Source: Pokkaliibacter sp. MBI-7 (GTDB taxonomy: Bacteria > Pseudomonadota > Gammaproteobacteria > Pseudomonadales > Balneatricaceae). Taken from it: 64,000 nucleotides of DNA. Both the position numbers and the translations under genes were made by a program. The notes beneath the pieces were generated by a model. It saw nothing but the letters and a program-made list of their open reading frames with translations, had not been told where the DNA came from and did no database searches. This document shows positions 44,975-53,317 of the stretch, piece by piece. The stretch spans positions 1,084,501 through 1,148,500 of the forward strand of contig NZ_JARVTG010000001.1 of the NCBI RefSeq assembly GCF_029846635.1, in the 5' to 3' direction. Each line of letters begins with the position of its first letter. Position 1 is the first letter of the stretch.

Positions 44975-46549
44975 ATGTTTCGAAAGAAGGAAAGTAGTGG
45001 TAGCCCATTGAGCGTCGGGATAGTCAATTGGATGATGCCCAGCCTGGCAATCCTGCTTCTGATTTCCGCCCCCTCCTTCGCTGCCGACAAGGCGGAGAAC
45101 TACGCGGTGAACAGCAAGTTCAACCGTGATACCGTCGTCGATATTGCCAGAAAGCTGGCTGCCAGCCCTTACTCTCCGCCGAAATCAGCCCTGCCAGACA
45201 GTTTAAAGTCACTCTCCTACGACGAATATCGTGACATCCAGTTCGACCCTACCCAAGCCGTTTGGGCCAATGAGGGCTTACCTTTCGAGATGCAGATGTT
45301 CCATCGAGGAGCCTATTACAAGGATCCCGTTGAGGTTGCCATTGTGGAGGACGGCACCGCGCGCCATCTTGCCTACTCACCCACGCTGTTCAAAACGGGT
45401 GACGTCATGACCAAGCCGCTGCCTGCCGATGACATAGGTTTTGCTGGCTTCAATCTGCATAGCCCGATCAACCGGCCAGACTTCTATGACGAAACCGTGG
45501 TATTTCAGGGTGCCAGCTACTTCCGTGCCTTAGGTAAAAACGAAGTCTATGGTCTGTCAGCCCGCGGACTGGCCTTGAAGACTGCTGATCCTGAAGGCGA
45601 GGAATTCCCTATTTACCGCGCCTTCTGGATTGAAAAGCCCAGCAAAGAAAGCAACTCCATCGTCATCTATGCCTTGCTGGATAGCCAGAGTGTGACAGGC
45701 GCCTATCGCTTTACTATCCGCCCTGGCACCAATACCACCATGGATGTCGAAGCAACCCTGTTCCCTCGGGTCGATCTGAGCAAGATCGGCCTGGCTCCAG
45801 AGTCCAGCATGTATCTGTTCTCAGCCAATGGCCGTCAGGATGTCGATGACTTCCGCCCCGAAGTCCATGACTCGGATGGGTTGCTGATGGTCAATGGCCG
45901 CGGTGAGCGCCTCTGGCGTCCGCTGGCCAATCCCAAGGAACTGCAGATCAGCGCTTTCCAGGATACCGCCCCCCTTGGCTTTGGTCTGATGCAACGCGAC
46001 CGCGACTTCAACAACTATCAGGATCTTGAAGCTGAATACCAGCAGCGTCCCAGCCTTTGGGTTGAGCCTGTTGGCAACTGGGGAAAAGGTGCTGTGGTAC
46101 TGACCGAAATACCATCCAGCGCCGAAATTCATGACAACATTATTGCTTACTGGGCACCCACTTCCCCGATTACCGCAGGCTCAGAGTACAGCTTTGCATA
46201 CCGCCTTACCTGGGGGCAGGGACCACAGATTGCTCCTGGCGAAGCCAGAGTGGAATCAACCCGCAGCGGTAAGGCTGACGGCACCGGCAACAAGCGCTTG
46301 TTCGTGGTTGATTACACCATCCCCAATACTACCGGAGTCAGTATGCCAGCCAATCGCCCTCAGGCGATGGTCAAAGCATCAAAAGGCAGCGTGAGCAATG
46401 TCGTTGTTCGTGATAACCCTCAGACAGGAGGTTATCGTGTGAGCTTTGAGCTGGACCCGACCGATGCGGATCTGGTGGAACTGCGCATGGAACTGAAGTT
46501 CGATGACGGCCGCAAAGCTGAAACCTGGATGTACAGATGGACCAACTAA
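44975..46549 (+). CDS. opgG: Periplasmic glucan biosynthesis protein OpgG
   Basis: OpgG acts in the periplasm to shape osmoregulated periplasmic glucans. From the ATG at 44975 the protein has 524 residues and a signal peptide ending at APSFA-ADK. The mature sequence carries ALPDSLKSLSYDEYRDIQFDP, FEMQMFHRGAYYKDPV and the NGRGERLWRPLANPKELQISAF segment typical of the OpgG/OpgD family. The open frame begins further upstream at a GTG (44933). It overlaps opgH by 13 bases. Confidence 0.93.
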   Translation: MFRKKESSGSPLSVGIVNWMMPSLAILLLISAPSFAADKAENYAVNSKFNRDTVVDIARKLAASPYSPPKSALPDSLKSLSYDEYRDIQFDPTQAVWANEGLPFEMQMFHRGAYYKDPVEVAIVEDGTARHLAYSPTLFKTGDVMTKPLPADDIGFAGFNLHSPINRPDFYDETVVFQGASYFRALGKNEVYGLSARGLALKTADPEGEEFPIYRAFWIEKPSKESNSIVIYALLDSQSVTGAYRFTIRPGTNTTMDVEATLFPRVDLSKIGLAPESSMYLFSANGRQDVDDFRPEVHDSDGLLMVNGRGERLWRPLANPKELQISAFQDTAPLGFGLMQRDRDFNNYQDLEAEYQQRPSLWVEPVGNWGKGAVVLTEIPSSAEIHDNIIAYWAPTSPITAGSEYSFAYRLTWGQGPQIAPGEARVESTRSGKADGTGNKRLFVVDYTIPNTTGVSMPANRPQAMVKASKGSVSNVVVRDNPQTGGYRVSFELDPTDADLVELRMELKFDDGRKAETWMYRWTN

Positions 46550-48741
46550 GCCGTTGTATGGATAACCTGGATAATACTCCCGCACCAGGCACGCCACCGG
46601 AAACTCCCGGTGATATGCCACCACAGAACCTGAAGCGCTTTAATGCCGCGGAGCAACGCCGGAAGCCTGTTAACAAAGGCGGCGTGCGCTCCTCCAGCTG
46701 GCGTCGCTGGCTGGTGCTGGGTAGTGCTATGGCACTGTCCGCTTATGGCATCAATGAAATGTATGGGGTTATCTCGCTGGGCGAGATAACGTTCATCGAA
46801 TACATCATTCTGGCGCTGTTTACCCTGACCTTCAGCTGGATTACGGTTGCCTTCACCAGCGCTATCGTCGGCTTTTTCTGCGTGCTACGCAGAGCGAACC
46901 GCAGCCATGCCAGGCTGGAAACGCCACTTCAGCATCAGACAGCCATACTGATGCCTACCTACAATGAACAGCCAGAACGCATCTTTGCGGCGATTGAGTC
47001 CATGGCACTTTCGCTGCACGAGACCGGCGAAGGCGATCATTTTGATTGGTTTGTTATCAGTGACACTACCGACCCGGAAGTCGCACTGCAGGAAGAAGCC
47101 TGCCTGATAACCATCCGCGAGCGCTTAGGCGACAAAAGCCGCATCTACTACCGCCGGCGCCGCAAGAACATTGCACGTAAAGCAGGTAACGTTGCTGACT
47201 TTTGCCGTCGCTGGGGCAAAGGATACAGCCACCTGCTGGTGCTGGATGCTGACAGTCTGATGGAAGCAGGCACAATCATCGAACTGGCACGCCGAATGGA
47301 GGCCGACCCTGACTCTGGCCTTATCCAGACTATCCCCAACCTCATCAACGGTACGACGCTGATTGCCCGGCTGCAGCAGTTTGCATCGCGCATCTATGGA
47401 CCTGTAGTAGGATCAGGCTTGTCATGGTGGGTACACAAAGAAGGCAACTTCTGGGGACATAACGCCATCATCCGCAGAGAAGCCTTTATGGATGCCGCAG
47501 GCTTGCCTGATCTGCCCGGTAAGCCGCCCTTCGGCGGGCATATTCTCAGCCATGACTTTGTCGAGGCGTCACTGATCCGTCGCGCGGGCTGGAGCATTAT
47601 TATTGCCGATGACCTGCCAGGTTCCTATGAAGAAAGCCCTCCCTCCATCATTGATCTGGCCGTGCGTGACCGACGCTGGTGTCAGGGCAACCTTCAGCAC
47701 TCTCGCGTGCTGACAGCTCGAGGCCTGCACTGGGTAAGCCGTAGCCACCACCTGACAGGCATCATGTCCTATCTCTCATCACCATTGTGGTTAGCCCTGA
47801 TCCTTGCAGGTCTGGCTCTGGCGTTGCAGGCACAATTTATTCGCCCCGAATATTTCACTGACGAGTTCTCGCTGTTCCCCTCATGGCCACGTATGGACGC
47901 GGCACGCGCACTCCAATTGTTTTACTTCACCATGGCTATTCTGTTTGGCCCCAAAATCCTTGGCCTTATCGCCTTTATGGCCAGCAATAAGCAGCGAAAA
48001 GCAGCAGGAGGATTCTTCCGCATACTGATTAGCTTCGTCGTAGAAGTGATTTTGTCAGCGCTGGTCGCACCAGTAATGATGCTGATACACAGCGGTGCAG
48101 TGTTCTCCATTCTGCTCGGCCGTGACAGTGGCTGGAATCCCCAGCGCCGGGATGATGGCAGCCTGCCCTTCCTTGATGTACTGTTCCGCCATCGCTGGCA
48201 CATGATTATGGGCGTGTTCCTCACCCTGGCTGCCTACCTAAACTCACTGGACCTGCTGGCATGGCTGTCCCCAGCACTGGCAGGCATGCTGCTGTCAGTG
48301 CCGCTGTCTATGGTAACCGGCTCCATGCGTATCGGGCGCTGGTTCAAAGCCGCTGGCATCATGCGTACGCCAGAAGAGGCGGAGAAACCCGCCATTCGCG
48401 AGCATACCGAAGCCATTTATGACGAATACCACGCGACGGTACGCAGCAGCCCCAACCTGGTACAACTTGCCAGCCACGCAGATCTGGTTGAGCAGCATCT
48501 GGCCTTGGTTGACCGCATACCACCTCGACCACGTGGGCATATTGATGCTGTGGAAGCCATGGCAGCGATGAAAATAGAGGAAGCAGAAACCATTGAAGAA
48601 GCTGTAAAATTCCTCGACAAGAAAGAGCAGTCGATTGTCCTGTCGACCCCCAGCCTGTTTCTGAAGCTGGCAGCCATCCCGACCAGAGCACTCGGGCCGT
48701 CTGCCGAGCAAAGCAAGCTCCAGGGCCAACTCCCGGCCTAA
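46537..48741 (+). CDS. opgH: Glucan glucosyltransferase OpgH, short N-terminus
   Basis: OpgH is the inner-membrane glucosyltransferase that makes the glucan backbone from UDP-glucose. The 734-residue protein has the family-2 glycosyltransferase features: TAILMPTYNEQPERIF, the DxD-type LLVLDADSLM, GHILSHDFVEASLIRRAGW and DRRWCQGNLQHSR, with several membrane helices on both sides. It is about 110 residues shorter than E. coli OpgH (847), chiefly because the long N-terminal cytoplasmic region is missing. In E. coli that region contacts FtsZ. A second ATG at 46558 is possible. Confidence 0.93.
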   Translation: MDQLSRCMDNLDNTPAPGTPPETPGDMPPQNLKRFNAAEQRRKPVNKGGVRSSSWRRWLVLGSAMALSAYGINEMYGVISLGEITFIEYIILALFTLTFSWITVAFTSAIVGFFCVLRRANRSHARLETPLQHQTAILMPTYNEQPERIFAAIESMALSLHETGEGDHFDWFVISDTTDPEVALQEEACLITIRERLGDKSRIYYRRRRKNIARKAGNVADFCRRWGKGYSHLLVLDADSLMEAGTIIELARRMEADPDSGLIQTIPNLINGTTLIARLQQFASRIYGPVVGSGLSWWVHKEGNFWGHNAIIRREAFMDAAGLPDLPGKPPFGGHILSHDFVEASLIRRAGWSIIIADDLPGSYEESPPSIIDLAVRDRRWCQGNLQHSRVLTARGLHWVSRSHHLTGIMSYLSSPLWLALILAGLALALQAQFIRPEYFTDEFSLFPSWPRMDAARALQLFYFTMAILFGPKILGLIAFMASNKQRKAAGGFFRILISFVVEVILSALVAPVMMLIHSGAVFSILLGRDSGWNPQRRDDGSLPFLDVLFRHRWHMIMGVFLTLAAYLNSLDLLAWLSPALAGMLLSVPLSMVTGSMRIGRWFKAAGIMRTPEEAEKPAIREHTEAIYDEYHATVRSSPNLVQLASHADLVEQHLALVDRIPPRPRGHIDAVEAMAAMKIEEAETIEEAVKFLDKKEQSIVLSTPSLFLKLAAIPTRALGPSAEQSKLQGQLPA

Positions 48742-48765
48742 TGTAAGGCATGGTATTTGGAACCC

Positions 48766-48793
48766 AGTACGCCCACTTCATAGTGGGCGTACT
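48766..48793. terminator. Hairpin after opgH
   Basis: AGTACGCCCACT (48766-48777) pairs perfectly with AGTGGGCGTACT (48782-48793) around TCAT. It separates opgH from the end of the tRNA repeat array and may act on transcripts from both sides. Confidence 0.7.
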
Positions 48794-48926
48794 GCATTTA
48801 AAGTTGAGCGGTTTGATGCAGACACTTCACCACGGAACTCTGAACAGTCGGATCCGGAACTTTCCTACCTGAATCCCGGAATGCGAAAAGAGCGATCTTC
48901 TTGCGGTAACCGCTCTTTCCTGTTTG

Positions 48927-49893
48927 TGGCTGCGAGGCCAGATGTAAACTGACGACCTTCGTCCCGGGGTTATAAAAAGCTCAGCCCGACGCCATCTTTC
49001 CCTAAACCCGGAATGCGAAAAGGGCGATTACCTTTCCTGAATGTGGTTACGGGGGCCAGATTTGAACTGATGACCTTCGCCCCGGGGTTATAAAGAGCTT
49101 AGCCCGACGCCGTCTAAACCCGGAATGCGAAAAGGGCGATTACCTTCCGATAATCGCCCTTTCCTGAATGTGGTTGCGGGGGCCTGATGTGATCTGACGA
49201 CCTTCGCCCCGGGGTTATAAAGAGCTTAGCCCGACGCTGTCTTTCCCTAAACCCGGAATGCGAAAAGAGCGATCTTCTTGCGGTAACCGCTCTTTCCTGT
49301 TTGTGGTTGCGAGGCCAGATGTAAACTGACGACCTTCGTCCCGGGGTTATAAAAAGCTCAGCCCGCCGCCATCTTTCCCTAAACCCGGAATGCGAAAAGG
49401 GCGATTACCTTTCGGTAATCGCCCTTTCCTGAATGTAGTTACGGGGGCCAGATTTGAACTGACGATCTTCGCCCCGGGGTTATAAAGAGCTCAGCCCGAC
49501 GCCGTCTTTCCCTAAACCCGGAATACGAAAAAGGCGATTACCTTCCGGTAATCGCCTTTTCCTGAATGTGGTTGCGGGGCCAGATTTGAACTGACGACCT
49601 TCGCCCCGGGGTTATGAAGAGCTTAGCCCGACGCCGTCTAAACCCGGAATGCGAAAAGGGCGATTACCTTCCGGCAATCGCCCTTTCCTGAATGTGGTTG
49701 CGGGGGCCAGATTTGAACTGACGACCTTCGCCCCGGGGTTATAAAGAGCTCAGCCCGACGCCGTCTTTCCCTAAACCCGGAATACGAAAAAGGCGATTAC
49801 CTTCCGGTAATCGCTCTTTCCTGAATGTGGTTACGGGGGCCAGATTTGAACTGACGACCTTCGCCCCGGGGTTATAAAGAGCTCAGCCCGACG
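48927..49893 (-). pseudogene. Eight partial tRNA-fMet copies (3' tails with CCA)
   Basis: Tails lie at 48927-48991, 49044-49109, 49171-49236, 49304-49368, 49436-49501, 49569-49633, 49695-49760 and 49828-49893, each 65-66 bases. All begin at the 5' strand of the anticodon stem (CGTCGGGCT) and end at the acceptor 3' strand and CCA, so the acceptor 5' strand and D arm are absent. Compared with the real tRNA, the C before ATAACCC is replaced by GAGCTCTTT and CGGGGC is inserted before GAAGG. The copy at 49695 is identical to the real gene over the whole T arm and acceptor end. They cannot be functional tRNAs. Confidence 0.88.
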
Positions 49894-49919
49894 CCGTCTT
49901 TCCCTAAACCCGGAATACG

Positions 49920-49952
49920 AAAAAGGCGATTACCTTCCGGTAATCGCCCTTT
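49920..49952 (-). terminator. First terminator after tRNA-fMet
   Basis: On the minus strand GGCGATTACC pairs with GGTAATCGCC around GGAA, followed by TTTTT. It begins eight bases after the CCA end and is the proximal copy of the hairpin repeated through the array. Confidence 0.88.
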
Positions 49953-49960
49953 CCTGAATG

Positions 49961-50037
<77 letters not shown>

Positions 50038-50049
50038 TCGACGGCGTGC

Positions 50050-50078
50050 ATATTAGTGACATGCCCACTTTCTGTCAA
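50050..50078 (-). promoter_or_regulatory. Sigma-70 promoter of tRNA-fMet
   Basis: On the minus strand TTGACA (50073-50078), a 17-base spacer and TATA-type TAATAT (50050-50055), followed by a GC-rich stretch (GCACGCC) before the tRNA. A consensus -35 and GC-rich discriminator fit a strong, stringently controlled stable-RNA promoter. The tRNA 5' end is 12 bases below the -10 box. Confidence 0.9.
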
Positions 50079-50336
50079 GCACTCATGAAGTTAGATAACT
50101 CTGCTAGCAGCTCTGCAATAGCCACACATCACTTACTCACAGCTTGCATAGGTCTGTGCAGAAAACCTTGATAAGCTTGGGATAGCCACTTGAAAACTGG
50201 CCTATTCGATCAGACATAGGCTCACACCATCCAGCTTTTCCAAGTTTTCTCTGCCCATCAATGTGGACATCCTTGGGAATAGATAAAATTTTACTTATAA
50301 ATCAATATCTTAATAGATGAGGTTATTTTTTACTCA

Positions 50337-51191
50337 ATGTCCCTTAACTACTATCTGGGTTGTCCACAATGGCAACATCCTCGGTGGAAAAGTATTTTGG
50401 GAGCACCAGAGGGGCAACCACTAGCACTTTATGCTCAGACGTTCAATACAGTAGAAGGGAATACCGCTTTCTATTCGCTACCAGCCCCCCGTCAGTCAGA
50501 GCGCTGGCGACAGCAGGTTCCAGATCACTTTCGCTTTGCCTTCAAGTTTCCGCGCCAGATCAGTCATGACGCACAATTGGTTAACTGTGCACAGGAGACC
50601 GCCCGCTTCATTCACACCATGCAGCCCCTGCTGGACGTTTGTGGCCCCTTCATGCTGCAACTATCGGCTCAATTCTCCGCCTCACAGCTGGATAGCCTGT
50701 GGCGCTTTCTGGACGCGCTTCCTGAACACTTGGATATCGCCGTGGAAGTACGCCATCCGGACTTTTTTGCCAAGGGAGAAAGCGAACGCCAGCTGAATCG
50801 CGGACTACTGGAAAGAAGGATGAGCAGGGTATGTTTTGACAGCAGAGCCCTGTTCAGCGCGCTACCGGATGATGAGGCAACACGTGAAGCCCAGAGGAAA
50901 AAGCCTCGTCTGCCAGTACACATTCTGGATCAGGTGGAATGCCCAATGGTGCGTTTTATCGGCCACCCACAGCTAGAGAAAAACACCGAGTTTCTTCGCC
51001 CCTGGGCCACCAAGATGAGCCAGTGGCTGGCACAGGGAAAGCACCCCTACTTTTTTGTGCACATGCCTGATATCGGCGATACATTACAGCTGGCTCAACT
51101 CTGGCATGAGCTGATCAATGAGATCTCGTCTGTGGCAGGCACCTGGAGCCTGCCGCAAAAAGCAGAACAGCCCCAACAGGGGCTGTTCTGA
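50337..51191 (+). CDS. DUF72 family protein (YecE-like)
   Basis: A 284-residue TIM-barrel-like protein of the DUF72 family: YYLGCPQWQHPRWKSILGAPEG, YAQTFNTVEGNTAFYSLP, HFRFAFKFPRQISHD and DIAVEVRHPDFF are conserved blocks. Its function is unknown. The last codons and stop overlap a hairpin that most likely serves the convergent gene. Confidence 0.9.
   Translation: MSLNYYLGCPQWQHPRWKSILGAPEGQPLALYAQTFNTVEGNTAFYSLPAPRQSERWRQQVPDHFRFAFKFPRQISHDAQLVNCAQETARFIHTMQPLLDVCGPFMLQLSAQFSASQLDSLWRFLDALPEHLDIAVEVRHPDFFAKGESERQLNRGLLERRMSRVCFDSRALFSALPDDEATREAQRKKPRLPVHILDQVECPMVRFIGHPQLEKNTEFLRPWATKMSQWLAQGKHPYFFVHMPDIGDTLQLAQLWHELINEISSVAGTWSLPQKAEQPQQGLF
51163..51190 (-). terminator. Terminator shared by convergent DUF72 and cold-shock genes
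   Basis: CAGAACAGCCCC (51163-51174) pairs with GGGGCTGTTCTG (51179-51190) around AACA. On the minus strand it is followed by CTTTTTG, so it ends the cold-shock-domain gene while encoding the C-terminal residues of the DUF72 protein on the plus strand. Confidence 0.85.
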
Positions 51192-51208
51192 CAAACACAT
51201 TCAACCCA

Positions 51209-51631
51209 TCAGGAACGCAGGATAGAGACATCCTCTGCCTGCAAACCTTTGTCACTCTGAATCACGTGAAAGCGCACTTTTTGCCCCTGTACCAAGGTAC
51301 GATGGCCCTTTCCACGAATGGCGCGAAAATGCACAAACACATCCTCGCCATTTTCCCGGGTAACGAAACCGAAACCTTTGTTGACGTTGAACCACTTTAC
51401 CTGGCCCAGTTCGCGAGTATCATTTTCGTCGTCTTCTTCGCCGACCACCCGCGTGTTCACAAACAGCCCCAGAACACTGGCGATGGCAGCCAATACAGCT
51501 GCCGCCGCCCAGACAGGGATGAAGGCATTAGAAATAGCCAGTTCAGGCAGGATTTGCTGGAGCAGCAGCGGCAAAGGTAATGTTACCAGCGCGCTGATGA
51601 CGATGCTCACTACGATATTTTTTGGTGTCAT
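51209..51631 (-). CDS. Membrane-anchored cold-shock-domain protein
   Basis: A 140-residue protein with two hydrophobic helices (IVVSIVISALVTLPLPLLLQQ and FIPVWAAAAVLAAIASVLGLFV), a short acidic linker (GEEDDENDTRE) and a complete cold-shock domain: GQVKWFNVNKGFGFVTRENGEDVFVHFRAI contains both RNP motifs. Cold-shock domains bind single-stranded RNA or DNA; here the domain should face the cytoplasm, tied to the inner membrane. The ATG at 51631, after AGAGAG, is preferred to the frame limit at 51664. Confidence 0.88.
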   Translation of the reverse strand: MTPKNIVVSIVISALVTLPLPLLLQQILPELAISNAFIPVWAAAAVLAAIASVLGLFVNTRVVGEEDDENDTRELGQVKWFNVNKGFGFVTRENGEDVFVHFRAIRGKGHRTLVQGQKVRFHVIQSDKGLQAEDVSILRS

Positions 51632-51782
51632 TGTATCTCTCTTATTTACATCAATAGCTGACAAATACAGAAAGCGTCAGAAGTACAGGCGAAAAGATTG
51701 GGAATGAGCTCTGACACTTCCCACAAGGTTACTTACCGAGATCATTGTTAGCTCTCTTCACACATACGCCACGGGAGGCCCT

Positions 51783-51983
51783 ATGGAAGACCGCTTGACC
51801 GAGCTGGAAACACGGGTCGCATTTATGGACGACACCATCAACCAGCTGAACGATGAACTGATTCACCAGCAGAAAGAGCTGGAAACCTTACATCGTATGC
51901 TCCACCTCATGCATCAGCAGATGAAGCAGATGACCAATCCCGAACAATCTAATCAGGACGAGCCACCACCTCCCCACTACTAA
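51783..51983 (+). CDS. slyX: SlyX family protein
   Basis: A 66-residue coiled-coil protein. RLTELETRVAFMDDTINQLNDELIHQQKELETLHRMLHLMHQQMK has heptad spacing, and the proline-rich end PPPPHY is characteristic of SlyX. The function of SlyX is unknown. The start follows GGGAGG. Confidence 0.93.
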   Translation: MEDRLTELETRVAFMDDTINQLNDELIHQQKELETLHRMLHLMHQQMKQMTNPEQSNQDEPPPPHY

Positions 51984-51999
51984 CTCACAGGAAGGTTAA

Positions 52000-52022
52000 T
52001 CATCATCCACCGGGGATGATGA
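52000..52022 (+). terminator. slyX terminator-like hairpin
   Basis: TCATCATCC (52000-52008) pairs with GGATGATGA (52014-52022), followed by AATTTAAAAA. Confidence 0.6.
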
Positions 52023-52049
52023 AATTTAAAAATGTATTACCAGACAAAA

Positions 52050-52075
52050 GCGGATGGGAGTGATATCCCATCCGC
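52050..52075 (-). terminator. rsmJ terminator
   Basis: GCGGATGGGA (52050-52059) pairs with TCCCATCCGC (52066-52075). On the minus strand it is followed by TTTTGT, 18 bases after the rsmJ stop. Confidence 0.85.
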
Positions 52076-52093
52076 CACACAATCGACATTTCT

Positions 52094-52918
52094 TCAATCA
52101 GGAAGTGCGCGGAAAGTATAGATATCAAAACGGCCAGACTTTCCTTCCAGCACCATTGACGGCACTGGCCCCTCAATCGCAGGCGCTTTCCGCGCCCTTT
52201 TCACCACTATCCGACAAGGGTTGGCTGCCACTGCAGCTGCCAGCAAATCTGCGCTGTCTTCATCCGCGCCTACCAAGGTGCGAAATGCCTTCATATCCTT
52301 CTTGACCTCTGCCGACTTGTCGCTATGGGGAAACATCGGGTCAAGATAAATAACATCAGCATTCAACGCCTGAGGTTGAGCCGCCAGGCTGGTCAGATAA
52401 TCCTTCCCATCCTGCTGAAACAGCTCCATACGCTCGATGATCGGCCCCACCTCGGGGTCTTCCACTGCACGTTTCATTCCATCTGCAAGCAAAGCGGCTA
52501 CCCATGGGTTACGTTCACACATCTGAACCTTACAGCCCAGAGAAGCCAGGACAAAACTGTCTCGACCCAACCCTGCCGTGGCATCCAGAACGGTAGGTCG
52601 GCGCTTCCCTTTGATACCAATGGCCTTGGCTACACTCTGCCCCGTCCCGCCACCAAAAAGCCGCCGGTGTGCCTGCGCCCCCTGAAGGAAATCCACACGC
52701 ACAGGGCCTGGTGCTTTTTGCCCGGTTTGTTGAATAGCTAACCCTTCCGGATGTACCCACAGGACCTGCTCATATTCAGAGACGTCTCGTGGTGACATGA
52801 CATGCAGGCAGACACAACACAATTGATCGGCTAACTGTAGAGCAATGCTGATTTCAGCGTCTGAAAAGGGAAGAATAGCGAACATAGTATTAGGGACTGG
52901 CAGGCAAACATCAGGCAT
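52094..52918 (-). CDS. rsmJ: 16S rRNA m2G1516 methyltransferase RsmJ
   Basis: RsmJ methylates G1516 of 16S rRNA. The protein has the SAM-binding VLDATAGLGRDSFVLASLGCKV, the RRLFGGGTGQSVAKAIGIKG segment typical of the family, and VIYLDPMFPHSDKSAEVKKD. The frame opens at a TTG (52927); I use the ATG at 52918, giving 274 residues, though 52885 is also possible. The start lies within the end of the small upstream gene, suggesting translational coupling. Confidence 0.92.
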   Translation of the reverse strand: MPDVCLPVPNTMFAILPFSDAEISIALQLADQLCCVCLHVMSPRDVSEYEQVLWVHPEGLAIQQTGQKAPGPVRVDFLQGAQAHRRLFGGGTGQSVAKAIGIKGKRRPTVLDATAGLGRDSFVLASLGCKVQMCERNPWVAALLADGMKRAVEDPEVGPIIERMELFQQDGKDYLTSLAAQPQALNADVIYLDPMFPHSDKSAEVKKDMKAFRTLVGADEDSADLLAAAVAANPCRIVVKRARKAPAIEGPVPSMVLEGKSGRFDIYTFRALPD

Positions 52919-53201
52919 AGGTATCAATACCTACCAACTCAACGCTATTAGCTTCGTCGAGCTGCTTGTAACTTGAAGTGGTCAAATAGGAAGACAGGGC
53001 TTTGAACTGGCGCAGACCTATCTCGGAGGCCATCGCCCATAACTTGCCCAAAGCCTGCCGCTGGCTACTGTCGCTGGCAACCCGATGTGTGATATTACCC
53101 GAGGAAGTTGAACCTGAGCCCGTTACAGAACCTTCCTGACGGTCAGCTCTGCGCTTACTCCCTACGCGCCAGTCGTAGCCTGAATATCCCTGAACCCGCA
53201 T
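52911..53201 (-). CDS. Small protein overlapping rsmJ, unknown
   Basis: A 96-residue frame (from the ATG at 53201) that I do not recognise. The first half is rich in Gly, Ser and Arg (MRVQGYSGYDWRVGSKRRAD, GSVTGSGSTSSGN) and probably disordered; the second half (QRQALGKLWAMASEIGLRQFKALSSYLTTSSYKQLDEANSVELVGIDTYA) looks helical. Its stop overlaps the rsmJ start region by eight bases, which supports it being translated. No signal peptide or membrane segment. A frame extension of two codons is possible. Confidence 0.6.
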   Translation of the reverse strand: MRVQGYSGYDWRVGSKRRADRQEGSVTGSGSTSSGNITHRVASDSSQRQALGKLWAMASEIGLRQFKALSSYLTTSSYKQLDEANSVELVGIDTYA

Positions 53202-53275
53202 CAGCACTTCCTATTTCAAAGTGCTACAAGTTTAACTGTTCAGTCGCCGCACTCAAGTAGGTATTAGGATGTTTT

Positions 53276-53302
53276 GCCGCATTTTTTAACGAAAAAAGCG
53301 GC
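53276..53302. terminator. Hairpin between small gene and UppP-like gene
   Basis: GCCGC and TTTTTT (53276-53287) pair with AAAAAA and GCGGC (53292-53302) with one bulged base. On the minus strand it lies just after the UppP-like gene stop. Confidence 0.65.
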
Positions 53303-53317
53303 TTTCCCCAGATTACA

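Larger units (their letters stand above)
48875..49960 (-). repeat. Tandem array of tRNA-fMet 3' tails plus terminator hairpins
   Basis: Nine hairpin modules start (plus-strand CCCGGAAT) at 48875, 49007, 49119, 49252, 49384, 49517, 49643, 49776 and 49909; steps are 132, 112, 133, 132, 133, 126, 133 and 133 bases. Between them lie eight altered tRNA tails. Read from the tRNA outward (minus strand), a unit is: tRNA 3' portion ending in CCA, CATTCAGG, a GC-rich hairpin with a GGAA loop and T-tract, then CGTATTCCGGGTTTAGGG and AAAGACGG, then the next tail. Two related blocks (modules 1-2 and 4-5) share a variant GAGCG stem and indicate duplication of multi-unit segments. The architecture resembles the tyrT/rtT repeats of E. 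coli. Confidence 0.92.

Noticed and set aside
48875..49960. CRISPR array
   Set aside because: Units are contiguous and homologous along their whole length, with no unique spacers and no cas genes. The repeated sequence is clearly tRNA-derived.
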